Assembly (NCBI RefSeq): GCF_040954645.1
Contig: NC_092808.1
Span: forward strand, 86,435,389 to 86,499,388
Reading direction: 5' to 3'
From: Diabrotica undecimpunctata
Lineage: Eukaryota; Arthropoda; Insecta; Coleoptera; Chrysomelidae
Length of the DNA stretch: 64,000 nt
Shown in pieces: positions 11,801 through 22,949 of this stretch (position 1 is its first letter; each line of letters opens with the position of its first letter). Under the pieces are notes generated by a model. It saw only the letters and a program-made list of their open reading frames with translations, did no database searches and had not been told where the DNA came from. Made by a program: the position numbers and the translations under genes.

Positions 11801-14239
11801 GGATGAACCTGCAACGGGAGGTCTCTTTAGTTCTTTGGTATGTATAATTTCTGTCTGGTTAATGTCTTTTTTATATTTAAGTCTTTGTCGTACAAGTTCT
11901 ACTCGTTTTCTGTCAAGAATTTTAGTTATTTTGTAGGCACCTAAGTATGGTTGATGTTTTTTGTTACGTTTTTGGGTATTAACTTTATAAACTACTTGTC
12001 CAATTTTGAATTCTGAATTTATTTCTCCTTGATCGTCTCTTTTGTTAATTACTTTAGTTTTATTTTCTGTTAGAGTTTCATGTACTTTTTGGTAAACGTG
12101 TTTTAATTTGTCTTTATGATTATGTATATATTCGGAATAGAAATTTTAAGAAAGAAATAGTTCGTTGGGGTTTCTAGAGTCTGTATGTCCGAAAGTCAAT
12201 TCAAATGGGGTAAATTTTGTGGAACTATGAATAGAATTATTGTAGGCTATAAGAGCATAGTCCATTAAGTCATCTTCGTTAGGATATGTCTGTTTTAGAA
12301 GTCTTAAATGTTTGGTTAAAGTAGAGTGTATTCGTTCAGCTATTGAATTTGATTCATGGTGGCCAGGAGTAGTAAAGTGAACTTTGATGTTGTGTATTGC
12401 TAATAAATCTTTTATTACTTTGTTATTAAATTCTCTACCTTTGTCTGGTATTATTAATTGGGGAAAGCCGAAAGAAGTAAAGTATTTTATTAGGGATTTC
12501 GCAATGTGAATCGCGTTTTTACCTGGAATAGAATAAGCTTGGGCAAATTTAGTAAATGCGTCTGTCATAGTCAAATATTTGTTACCGTCATATGTAAAAA
12601 TATCTATATGAACAACTTGAAAAGGTTTGCTGGCGGTTTCCGTAAGCATTAGCGGGACATAGGGGGTGTGTCTACCGTATTTATTTTTCTGACAAATAGA
12701 ACATTCGTTATTGTAATTAGTAATAGATGTCTTCATAGTTTTCCAATAATAATTTTGACGTAATTTTTCGAAAGTTTCATTAATTCCTCTATGGTTAGTT
12801 TTTCCTTCGTGGTAATTTTTTAATAAAATGATTTTTTCTTCTTCGTTTGCTACTGTATTAATTAATCTAATGCATTTAATTAGTTTCGGACCATTTTCAG
12901 AAAAATGTTTTAGGTAATACTTATTAAAATCACTATACAGGTTGTCTTTACTGAAATATAAATAAAATGTATTGTTAAGATCAGTGTATGCCATAAGAAA
13001 TTCAAAAATATATTTTTCATTATCAGTTTCAGGAATTTTGACTTTAATTATTTTATGGTTTTGATAAGTTTCATGAGCTATATCGGTTTTTGGGTAAACG
13101 TTTGGGTACACTAAAATTTGGTAAACTTTGTTATTTATTATTTCGTCTAAAATGGGTATTCCTTGATTCGTTGTTTCATTTGCGGTCGAGTGTTGTGTAG
13201 ATTCATCTGAGGTTTCGTCTGGTGTATCTATTTTGTCTGGAGGTATTCTTATATCAGAAATAATGTTAATTTGTCTTGAGTCGTTATTGTTACTTGTTGA
13301 AGGTTGTGGGTCTAATGGATTCTCTGCAAAATTTTGGAGGTATTTTAAAATATCTTCGTCTACGTCTCCAGGATTATTTACTATTGATTCATTTTCTAAT
13401 GCGTTAATTGTAATGCGAGATAAACAGTCTGCGTTTGTATTGTGTTTTCCTTTTTTACAAATAATTTTGTAATCGTATTCTTCTAGTTTTAGACGACATC
13501 GTATTAATTTTGAGTTTGGTTCCTTTAGACTGAAAAGCCAAGATAATGGTTTGTGATCCGTGTAAATATAAAATTTTCTTCCGTAAAGGTATGGTCTAAA
13601 ATGTTTACAGGCCCATATAATTGCTAATAGCTCCTTTTCTATAGTTGAATAATTTGTCTCTGATTTATTTAGAGTTCTGGAGGCGTATGCAATGGGTCGA
13701 TCATTTGGAACATTTCCTTGTGATAATACAGCTCCAGTTGCAAAATTGCTAGCATCTGTCGTTAAAATAAATGGCTGGGAATAATTTGGATATTGTAGAA
13801 TGGGGTCGTTTGTTAAGATTTGTTTACAAGTTTCAAAACAATCAATAAAATCTTTATCGTGGTTTACTTTAGAACCTTTTTTCAAACATTTGGTCATCGG
13901 TTTAGTAATTTTTGCAAAATCTTTTATAAATCGTCTATAGTAACCTAGTAATCCTAAAAAGCTTTTTATTTCAGTTTGGGTTTTTGGAATGGGAAATCTT
14001 TTTATGGCGGAGATTTTATGAGGGTTTGGTTTAAGGCCTTAAGGGGTAATTACATGTCCTAAATACATAACTGTTTTTTGTAAAAATTCTGACTTGTCTA
14101 ATTGTACCTTTAAGTTACTCTTTCTGAGTCTTTCGAAAACTATTTTTAACTTTTCAAGGTGCTCTTGTAAAGATGTACTATAAATTAAAATATCATCTAA
14201 ATACATTATCAATAACTCTCTGAAAAGTCGAGGGTGCAT
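11790..14239 (-). pseudogene. pol: pol, 3' part: RT palm end, RNase H and integrase
   Basis: The reading has YLDD at 14192-14203 (the RT catalytic box), a stop at 14039, then an open 583-codon run (13897-12146). That run contains the RT connection, RNase H (LTTDASNFATGAVLSQ, IEKELLAIIWACKHF, YTDHKPLSWLF), the integrase zinc finger (H...H, then CSICQK) and the integrase core (HIDIF, IPDKGREF, ESNSIAERIHS), which supply Asp, Asp and Glu. A further stop at 12146 cuts off the C-terminal chromatin/DNA-binding tail, which continues to about 11790. The second catalytic box reads PDKG instead of the usual SDNG. One frameshift near 14200-14240 separates it from the upstream pol frame. Confidence 0.85.
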
Positions 14240-15551
14240 TTTTCAAACCAAAAGGCATTCTTTTAAATTGAAAGTGACCTTGTGGTGTACTAAAGGCTGT
14301 TTTTTCAACATCTTGTGGGTCTACTTCTATTTGGTGGAAGCCACTTGCAAGATCTAATGTCGAAAAGTAATTTGCTTTCCCTAATTTTTCTAAAATTTCT
14401 GTTATGTTTGGTAACGGGTATTTATCATCTACGGTTCTCTCGTTTAACTTTCTATAATCTATTACTAGACGCCATTTTCTTTTTCCTGTAGCATCTTGTT
14501 TTTTCGAGACCACCCAAATGGGACTCGAAAATGGGGAATTGCTGTCTTCTATTATACCTTCTGCTAACATCTTATTTATTTGGGATTTAACTTCTTCTCG
14601 GTAAACTTCCGGGAAACGATATGATTTTGTATATATTTCAGAATTATCAGTGAGTTTAATTTTATGTTTAATACTATTAGTAAAACTTAAGGGTATTCCT
14701 TCGCAATAAAATATGTCTCTATATTGGAAACAAAGCTTTTTTAGTAATTCTCTTTCTTCTTTGTTACAATGATTTATCCTTATATTTTTTAAATTCCTCT
14801 TTAACATGCTATCATCATTAATATACGTTTCTTCATCAGTTTCCATCTTTTTTATAAAATTAATATTTACTATATCTAATGGTTCTATATCAAAGGGTTC
14901 AGTAATACTTAACGTTGTCTTATATTCGCTTATATTCGTAATAGTGGTTATAGCAAAATTATTTTTTACGTTAACTGCTGCTTTAGGCATTTCGATTCCT
15001 TTACCGAAATTCTTATATTCTAAAATACCTAATCCTACATTTAATTTTACCAGTATTTTGACTATTTGCTTAGTTCTAGGGGGAATAATTATTGTATGAT
15101 TAAAAGTTGATTTGGGATATAATATATTCTTTTTACTGAGTTCAAAAATTATGGGTATCGTTACATAAGGCGTTTTCATTTGTCGCGTGTTGACATTAAT
15201 TGAAGCTTTTAATTTTTCTAATAAATCTATACCAATTAATCCATCAAAATTTTCGCTAAATTTAAAAACATAAAACTTATTATATTGATTTACTTTAAAA
15301 ATGTTAAAAGCTGGAATATTAATTATTTCATTGTGCATAGAAATTCCATGAGCCGTCTGTATATTAAAATTTTCGTAAGAAATAAAATTTTTATAAAATT
15401 TATGCGCTAACTGTGGAGATATCAAACTTTTGGAAGACCCTGTATCTAATAAAAATCTGGCATTGAGTTCAGGAATAATAATATGTGGTAAATCGGCTAT
15501 CGTTGTATTTAAATATATTATGTCGGATTGTAATTTTCTTGGCGCATGCAA
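14193..15551 (-). pseudogene. pol: pol, 5' part: aspartic protease and reverse transcriptase
   Basis: The 452-codon frame has the retropepsin site LLDTGSSKSLI near residue 35, then the RT with SPFSSPIWVVSKK, RLVIDYRKLNERT, YFSTLDLASGFHQIE and [16 protein letters not shown]. It ends at 14193, just before the YLDD box, which lies in another frame. It overlaps the end of gag by 34 bases in a different frame, as in elements that use programmed frameshifting to make Gag-Pol. The protease-to-RT spacing is normal for Ty3/Gypsy. Confidence 0.88.
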
Positions 15552-16870
15552 AAATTTGTGTTTTCAACATTTTGAGTGGGATTGTGATATGATCTTTCGT
15601 TTGTCTCATTTGGATTGCGATAAGGACTGGATTGAGTTTCATAATTGTTATCGTAAGGCGGTAATGAACTTTGAGTTGGGTGTACGTAATCAGTGGGAAT
15701 ATTATTTTCAAATGGGTTTTTAAATTGTATTTGATCGTTATTAATTGGTTGATTAAATAATTGGGTGGAGGTAAAATGTGGTCTAGATCTTAAAGAAGTA
15801 TTTCGTGAATTTGTATCCATCGGTTCTGGCTGGTATTGATTTTGATTTTGGTGTTTATTATTAACATTTCTTTGTTGAAAATTAGGGTTATTAGTATGGA
15901 GGTTCCATGGTCGGAAATTTGAATTATTATTGTCGAAATTTCTTGGGTTGAAATTAGAATTATAATTATTAAAATTTCGGAAGTGATTTTGGTGTGGTTG
16001 AAAAGTATTGTTGGGATAAAAATTATTATTTTGGTATTGCGGTCTGATGGTTTGATATTGGTAAGGTGGAAATCTCATATTAGGGCGATTTTGTTGAAAA
16101 TTATTTCTTGGAATAAAAGTTCGATTAAGATTACTGTTTCTCGTAGGATTATGTCTCGATGATGGTCTAAAAGAATTTTGTGAGTTTAAATTATTTCCAC
16201 GTTGTAACGAATATAGAAAATTCTCTTCTTCGATAACGAAGCTTATAGCTTTCTCTAAACTGTCTGGGTTTCTCAATCGTATATTTGTTTGTAACGATAA
16301 GGGTAAGCCTCTAATGTAAGTTTTTAAACATAAGTCACCGTAACTATTTATTCTAATTAATTTCTCTTGTGCATTAATATTAAGCGTATTTAATTTTTGT
16401 GTTACTAAACTACGTGTTTCTTGGCATCGCATGCCAAAATTATAAGGGGTTTCATTCTTGAAAGGCCTCAACGTTATCAGGTCTTGGATAAGGCAATCGA
16501 GATCTCTCTGGTCTCCAAAACTAAGATTAAGGGCATCTTTTACGAGTTGCCATGTATTTAATTCTGTCCTAGAACCTATTAACATTTGAGCTCTTCCATT
16601 TAATTTACCTAATATAGCTCAAAGTAAAAATGTATTTAAGGTGCCGTCTGTTTGGCTAACTAAATTAGTTATTAAATTTTCACAATTTTCTATAAATATG
16701 GTTAAGGTATGTGGATTACCATCATATGCTGGGATAGAATCTAAGTAAAGTTTTAACAATTGGTAGTTTGTTTGAGCCATTTCGTTATTTTTATCGCTAT
16801 TTGGTTCTAAAATTGAATTTAATTCAGCTACAAGGCTACTTAAATCTAATTTACTATCAGTTTCACACAT
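15518..16870 (-). pseudogene. gag: gag, one in-frame stop
   Basis: Two ORFs in the same frame (16870-16619 and 16585-15518) are split by a single TGA at about 16619. The first part has the acidic N-terminus and a retrotransposon capsid-like helix region; the second continues it (WQLVKDALNLSFGDQRD, ETPYNFGMRCQE, LCLKTYIRGLPLSLQTNI) and ends in a long N/Q/R/F-rich tail. No CCHC zinc knuckle is present, which is usual in errantivirus Gag. It would form the capsid shell. About 450 codons in all, close to family length. Confidence 0.8.
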
Positions 16871-17302
16871 TAAATATTTATTCTTTTTATTTAGATAATA
16901 TATTAAATTGTAATAAAATATAAAATATGTTTCAATATAAAACTTTCAACTTCAATATAATAAAATATTTTCAAAAATATGATAATATAATATAGTAATA
17001 ATAATAAAAATCTTTCTCTTATTAAAATATCTCATAACATCATAAAACCTTTAAAAATTGTTTACTCTTGTTAGCTCTCTGACTATAAGTATTTTCAAAT
17101 ATGGAAATAATAAAAAGGAAAAAATAGGAAACACATTAAAATGTAGATTTTCAGGATTTCTGCCTATAGGATTCGACGATTTTGTTCTTCTTCCAGGTCT
17201 TGTTGAAACTACTGCTTAAATCTGCTGCCTCTAGGGTTCGACGATTTTGTTCTTTCCCCAGGTCTTGGTGAAACCTTGTCTAAAGCTGATCTTGGACACT
17301 GG
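16871..17302 (-). other. Untranslated leader with a duplicated ~63-bp segment
   Basis: The leader between 5' LTR and gag contains two near copies of GATTCGACGATTTTGTTC...AGGTCTTG starting at about 17160 and 17222 (plus-strand reading). No primer-binding site starting with TGG was found at the LTR edge. A short inverted repeat, CTTGGAC (17291-17297) with GTCCAAG (17312-17318), spans that edge. Confidence 0.5.
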
Positions 17303-17612
<310 letters not shown>

Positions 17613-18659
17613 CTACGCATACAAACATTTCCCCTATTAAGAGTCATATTACTTATACATAATGAAAAAATAGATTATAAACATACCTATAAATAAATAA
17701 ATAACACATATTTTTATAAATATATCACTAGAGTAAATAATGTAAATAACTTCTTTAATACAACATCACTGAAAGGCTTTCAATCTAAAATCAGGACACT
17801 TTTCTTGGAATACCCAATCGAAAAAGAAAACAAGTAAAACCCAATATTTTGGAAGCAACGAATGATCTACTGTATACACCATTCCTAGATAAAATCGTTT
17901 ACATCGTTACATGTGTCCTGCATAGGTGTTGATATCAAATCAGATGATCTTCTAAAATTCTTGGGTGAGGTGGTACCCGATATTACTTTTAACTGCGTGA
18001 AATGGCATAGAACTGACAAATACTCTAAATATAAGGTATCTTTTCCTTTAGATTAAATTGACGAAGTATACAGACCTAATATTTAGCCCAAAGAAACTGC
18101 AGTTGGGAGATTTTACTGCAAAAGAAATTTTCACTATACAAAGAAGGCGGAGGAAGAAACCTTTAATAAAAACCAATAATTAAACTGTATACAGATCGAG
18201 TAAGGATGATTTTGACTTATTTTTGGTGAATTTTGAGAATGTCATAACGTCCGTGCTTAGTAAAGCAGACAAACTGATTATACTTGGTGATTTAATATAA
18301 ATTTTAAAATTGAATCCGATATTTCTTTTTATATTTAAAATCTATTAATATATTGTGGTCTAAAAATAACCAGGTATAAACGATTATACTAGAATCACAT
18401 CTCAGTATAGTAGTTGCATCAACAACATTATGACAGGCATATTTGAACCTTGTTTTTCTGACCGTCGAGCTCAATTTTTATTTATTGACTCTGAGCATAG
18501 TTGTTGATAGTAATCAAACATTTTAACGGTTTATTACTTCTTCTGATTTACAGAAGATGAAACGTGGGCTAGCTAGTATAAAGATGGACTTTTTCTATGA
18601 ATTTAATAATTATTCGGATTTTTGACTTGTCTTTCTTACAAAAACTTATAACAACCTAA

Positions 18660-19159
18660 AGGTGGGTACACATATGCGAGCCAAACGGTATACGTACCGT
18701 ACGCGTACAGATCCTTGAAAAATATTTTACATCGTACTGATCGCATACTTATCTCGATCCATGGAAAGCGACAAACGAACAACGAACACACATGTGCGAA
18801 ATGATTCATTTTATTTATAATTTGGGTACTGATTTATGTTTCTGTTTTTGCTTGTTTAACAAAACTAAAAATATGTACAATAATCAGTTTACTGTTTTCT
18901 CACGTCTCTCTATGAAGGAACAAGTCATTCATACAATGTCGATTTGATGAGTCAATAAAAATGTTCGCTGCGTCTAGTAAGCGCCGTCCAAACTGAAAGA
19001 CGAGCTTCCTTTGAAGTCGTGGAATAAACCGCAACAATTTGGTTCGAGACGAGTCACGATGAAACAGTACGCAAGCGGTTTTTTCTGCCGTACACATTGA
19101 CGAATATAGCGTTCGCATACCGTATGCATACCGTTTGGCTCGTATATGTGTACCGACCT
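18660..19159. mobile_element. 500-bp inverted-repeat element (MITE-like) with TAA duplication
   Basis: The first ~46 bases (AGGTGGGTACACATATGCGA...) are repeated inverted at the end (...TCGTATATGTGTACCGACCT) with about five mismatches. TAA at 18657-18659 and 19160-19162 fits a 3-bp duplication, as in PIF/Harbinger. LINE sequence continues on both sides. No transposase inside; the ORFs at 18900-19180 are not recognised. Inserted after the LINE. Confidence 0.7.
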
Positions 19160-19745
19160 TAATATTAAGGCATTTTCCACTAAAAAAGTACGACTAAATG
19201 CTAAAAAATACCCATGGAATGGTTTATGAATGAGTTATGATCTTAGAGATCTAATGTTTCTCTTATTAAATACATTGCAGACGCCACTAAGGATTCCGAT
19301 TTGTTCAAAGTTTATATATAGTTTATAAACAACAAAAATTTGAATATAATTGCCAATCACAAAATGCTAAAAAGTTAGCTTACTTTGATTTTATTACTAA
19401 TTCCAATAGTAAACCTAGAGATTGCTGGAAATAATAAATTTCGAAAGAAACAATACAAGGTCCAGTTTGGTACAACCTGGTCTACCTTTAGACGAAATAA
19501 TTAAACTTTTTATTGCAATTGCAAAAAATATAATTACATCTCTTCCCACTAATATTATCGATGTCCTCTTTAATTAGAGAAATTATCCTTCTCCGAGCAA
19601 GTCCATTTTTTTGTCTAGTTGTGGAAGAAGAGTCTCAAATAGTATAGTTTCTTAGTAATTCTGATTGTAGGAACGTTTACTAAATTCACAGCAACATTTT
19701 AAAAGAACGAAAATGGTTGCGTTTCGATTTAATTTGAGTTTCTTA

Positions 19746-19795
19746 CCACCCCTGACACGTGTTTCTGGGTCTTCCCGTCATCAGAGAGAGCTTGT
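19746..19795 (-). ncRNA. Hammerhead-like ribozyme motif
   Basis: Minus-strand copy of the same motif, with GUC as the cleavage triplet (cut expected between 19754 and 19753). Stem I is weaker (two G-U pairs). Stem II, stem III and both core boxes are identical to the copy at 20080. Confidence 0.5.
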
Positions 19796-20079
19796 AAGAA
19801 AACTCAAACTAAACCAAAACGCACCGACTACTCTAGCAATTATAGAAAAAATAATTACCAGAGTATGCTACTAGAGACATCTAGTGATGAAAGATGAAGT
19901 TAAATGTGTCGATAGCAATTAAAGCAAACTGTATACTCACGCTTAATCAAGCCATTAAGAGCGATGCTGGGAATATTTATATTCCACTATGCATCAACAA
20001 TTTACTCATATAAATTACCATCTTTCTTGTACTCATTGCGTCGAGTAAGAACGATAAATATATAAGAACGATATCAGAG

Positions 20080-20124
20080 CTCTCTCTGATGACGGGAAGA
20101 CCCAGAAACACGTGTCAGGGAGTG
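20080..20124 (+). ncRNA. Hammerhead-like ribozyme motif (best copy)
   Basis: Core CUGAUGA at 20086-20092 and GAAA at 20105-20108. Stem II is GGG/CCC (20094-20096 with 20101-20103) around AAGA, but the closing position is C-A instead of the usual G-C. Stem III is the palindrome ACACGUGU (20108-20115) with no loop, giving a GUC cleavage triplet ending at 20116. Stem I pairs AGGGAG (20117-20122) with CUCUCU (20080-20085), including one G-U. This layout is that of type I hammerheads found in Penelope-like elements and retrozymes. The C-A closing pair may weaken activity. Confidence 0.55.
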
Positions 20125-20595
20125 GTAAGAAACTCAAATTAAATCGAAACGCAACCATTTTCGTATATTTATCGTTCTTACTCGACGCAATGAGTACAAG
20201 AAAGATGGTAATTTATATGAGTAAATTGTTGATGCATAGTGGAATATAAATATTCCCCGCATCGCTCTTAATGGCTTGATTAAGCGTGAGTATACAGTTT
20301 GCTTTAATTGCTATCGACACATTTAACTTCATTTTAAAAGAAACTTACCACATAGTTTTAACACCATTATTAATTTAAGTCTATCAACTGGAGTATTTCC
20401 GGAAGTCCTAACATACTCAAAAGTGTTACCTATCTACAAAAAATTGTGATTCCACAATAACTGACAATTACAGACCCATAATCATTGTTTATACTTCTAG
20501 GAAAGTGATTTAAAAGGTTATCAAACAACAATTTTATTTTTATTGTGAGTTCAATAATTACTTTAGCAACTCAAAAGATAGATTTGGAAGTGTAC

Positions 20596-21086
20596 TGTTA
20601 TGTCTTTATTAATTTATAATTTATTATATTGTTCTTACTTTAATTTATTAAAAAACACGATAATTTATATCAATTTATTAAACCACTGTACAACAATTTA
20701 TTTGACTAATAATACATAATTTATCTATACGAACGTTACAATTAAATGGCGGCGCGAATCATCAAAATTAACTGTTCTCTTCCCAACAAAATTTCTCTTT
20801 TTATATAAAACTCCGTTAGTTTTAGAATTCCTTATAGCAGACATAAATTTACTCGAATATTGTTGGTGGTCTTGACAAGAATAACGGGAACTCCATCGAA
20901 TAGACTAGAAGGCGGTCAACGGCTAAAACTAGTTTTTCAACTGCTTGGCACCCTGGAGATGGATGACTCATCATAATTCGGGTCTAGAGGCTTCTGGTAA
21001 ACAAACGCCGAAATGACTACCACAAAAACAGAATTAGTCATAATATATTTACAGTTTTATAGGCCATGATATTTATTGTCGTAACA
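20596..21086. mobile_element. Solo LTR with GTAC target duplication
   Basis: 491 bases beginning TGTTATG and ending CGTAACA, bounded by GTAC at 20592-20595 and 21087-21090. The LINE reading frame resumes directly after the second GTAC. TG...CA ends with a 4-bp duplication fit a Gypsy-type LTR left by recombination between the two LTRs. No internal coding sequence. Confidence 0.8.
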
Positions 21087-21489
21087 GTACGTTCTACTAC
21101 GAACGCGGTATATAATGTAAGCTAGGTGATTAAGGAACTTGAACGCTGTAATCGCATAGCAATTTCTCTTTGTGACCTGTCAAAAGCTTTTGACTGCGTT
21201 TCACACGACATTTATCTACAAATTAAATAATTATGGAATTAGAGGTATCCCTCTTAAGCTTATAACTTCTTACCTATATGGCAGACACCAGGCGGTAGTG
21301 ACTAAAGGTCATCTCTTCGATTTTCTATCTGAACAACACGGAATCCCACACGGTTCGGTCTTAGGACGTCTTTTCTTTATTATTTATGTCAACGATTTGC
21401 TTAAATTCATATCTCCGTCAAAATCCGATACAACATACGTTATGCCAGGAAAAAATAATGATAATTTAAAAATGTAGTTTTTAAATTAT

Positions 21490-22949
21490 CATTATTATTC
21501 TTCATGGTATAGGAAAAAGACGTCTGGAACGCATCGCAACCCACTTGTCTACAAACATTACACCTGTTCAGGATAAAAGAGGTCGTCGTTCAAGTAGGCC
21601 TAATTTAATTCCCGAAGATTTAAGAGGGCAAGTACGAGATCACATCAACAACTTTCCAAAACGCATTTCCCATTATACTCGAAACAAAAACGATAAATAT
21701 TATTTGTCAAGTGATTTTAATATTTCAATTATGTATGATTTATATTTGAAAAAGTATAAACCTGATATACATCAATTAAAACAAGACTATCTTCCATACA
21801 AACCAAAAATATCGTATGATTTTTACGGGCGATACTTTCGTGAGAACTTTAATATTAGTTTTGGTGCTGCACGGAAGCACACTTGCAAAAAATGTGATAT
21901 TTTAAACAATAAAATGCAGAGTGCTGATTCAGAAGAAGAAAAGAAATTATTCGAATTACAAAAGAATGTACATCTTCGAAAATCTAAAGTATTCTACAAA
22001 GAGCTAAAAGAGAAGTCAAAAGAAGCACAAGAAAATGATGACATTAAAGTTTTGTGCTTCGATTTCCAACAAAACATGCCCCTTCCGAAAGTACCTTTAG
22101 AAGATGCCTTTTATTTGAGGCAGTTATGGGTACATAACTTCTGTATACATTCTGCGAAAAACAAGACTGGACATTTCTTTATGTATGATGAAAGTATTGC
22201 TAAAAAAGGATCAAATGATGTGTTAAGCTTTTTACATTACTATTTTAAAAATATTTTAAATCCAAATGTCAAAACTTTATATTTATTTAGCGATAACTGT
22301 TGCGCGCAAAATAAAAATAATACTTTGGTTAGGTTTTTAGTTGCATTATGTCAGGAGGGAAAATTTGATACCATAATTCATCGTTTTCCTGAGCCGGGAC
22401 ATAGCTTCCTTCCCTGCGATCGCTACTTCGGAATAATTGAAAAAAAGAAGAAATGCATTGAGATTATTTTCTTACCACAGGAGTATATGAATATAGTTAA
22501 ATCATCATCAAAAAACTTTTTTGTTGTTCCTGTAACTAAGGACAATCTATAACTATGTCGAAAGTTTAAAAGATTATTTTCTTTCGGTGCCGAAATCTGT
22601 CTGTAAAGGAAAGTTTACTATTTCTACATATCGTGTATTTAAATACACAAAAAACTTAAATGGCGTTAAAGTTAGTCAGACTGCTAGTGCCCCTTTCTTT
22701 ACACATTTTACCATGCTTAAAAATAACTCAAAACCAAATTTAACTTTAATGTCAAAATGTTACGAAAATGCTTTGCGTATTAAGCATGCAAAATATCAAA
22801 ATGTTATGTTGTTAGCTAATGAATATGTCGGAAAGAACGAAATGTATTTTTATCAATCTCTTACATCAGACAAAGATACATTAGAAGAGATAGACGTTGA
22901 TTCAGATATCACGGATACACATAGCTCTGTCGATGATGAGTCTGATTAA
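21490..22949 (+). pseudogene. DDE-like (DUF7869-type) protein, 5'-truncated with one frameshift
   Basis: The frame opens at about 21500 (LHGIGKRRLERIATHLS) after a junction with the LINE, so the true start is lost. Numbering from 21545, a basic N-terminal region is followed by CKKCDIL (residues 115-121), a Lys/Glu-rich helix, then an RNase H-like core: VLCFDFQQNMPLPK (Asp173), LYLFSDNCCAQNKN (Asp250) and PEPGHSFLPCDRYFGIIEK (Asp292, Glu299). A one-base shift near 22550 moves the frame to the second ORF (22587-22949), which continues with PKSVCKGKFTIS and ends in an acidic tail (EEIDVDSDITDTHSSVDDESD). Total about 475 codons. The spacing of acidic residues suggests a DDE-type transposase, but no end repeats were found. 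Molecular function not known to me. Confidence 0.6.

Larger units (their letters stand above)
19708..20330. mobile_element. Retrozyme-like element, copy 1, with facing hammerhead-like motifs
   Basis: Exactly flanked by the 12-bp duplication ATTTTAAAAGAA (19696-19707 and 20331-20342) inside the LINE. It starts CGAAAATGGTTGCG and ends CACATTTAACTTC. The forward unit runs to about 20070 and then reverses, so much of the element is an inverted repeat. Hammerhead-like motifs are at 19746-19795 (minus strand) and 20080-20124 (plus strand). The unit is the same family as the 356-bp array at 46380-47913. No ORF; it must be moved in trans, most plausibly by a Penelope-like reverse transcriptase. Confidence 0.7.
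17760..21476 (+). mobile_element. Jockey-like LINE, degraded and split by three insertions
   Basis: Plus-strand pieces appear in order. The end of an ORF1-like protein is at about 17925-18170 (GVDIKSDDLLKFLGEVVPD, KWHRTDKYSKYKVSFPL, VGRFYCKRNFHYTKKAEEE). The C-terminal endonuclease part follows (about 18200-18650: ADKLIILGDL, INNIMTGIFEP). The linker is at about 19160-19690 (FEYNCQSQNAKKLAYF), RT fingers at 20345-20590 (INLSLSTGVFPEVL, VLPIYKK), and palm at 21091-21476 (LCDLSKAFDCVSH, GIRGIPLKLITSYL, GSVL...FIIYVNDL). Stops are frequent, so it is old. The insertions at 18660-19159, 19708-20330 and 20596-21086 each carry flanking duplications. It is cut at 21476 before the YADD box. Confidence 0.75.
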
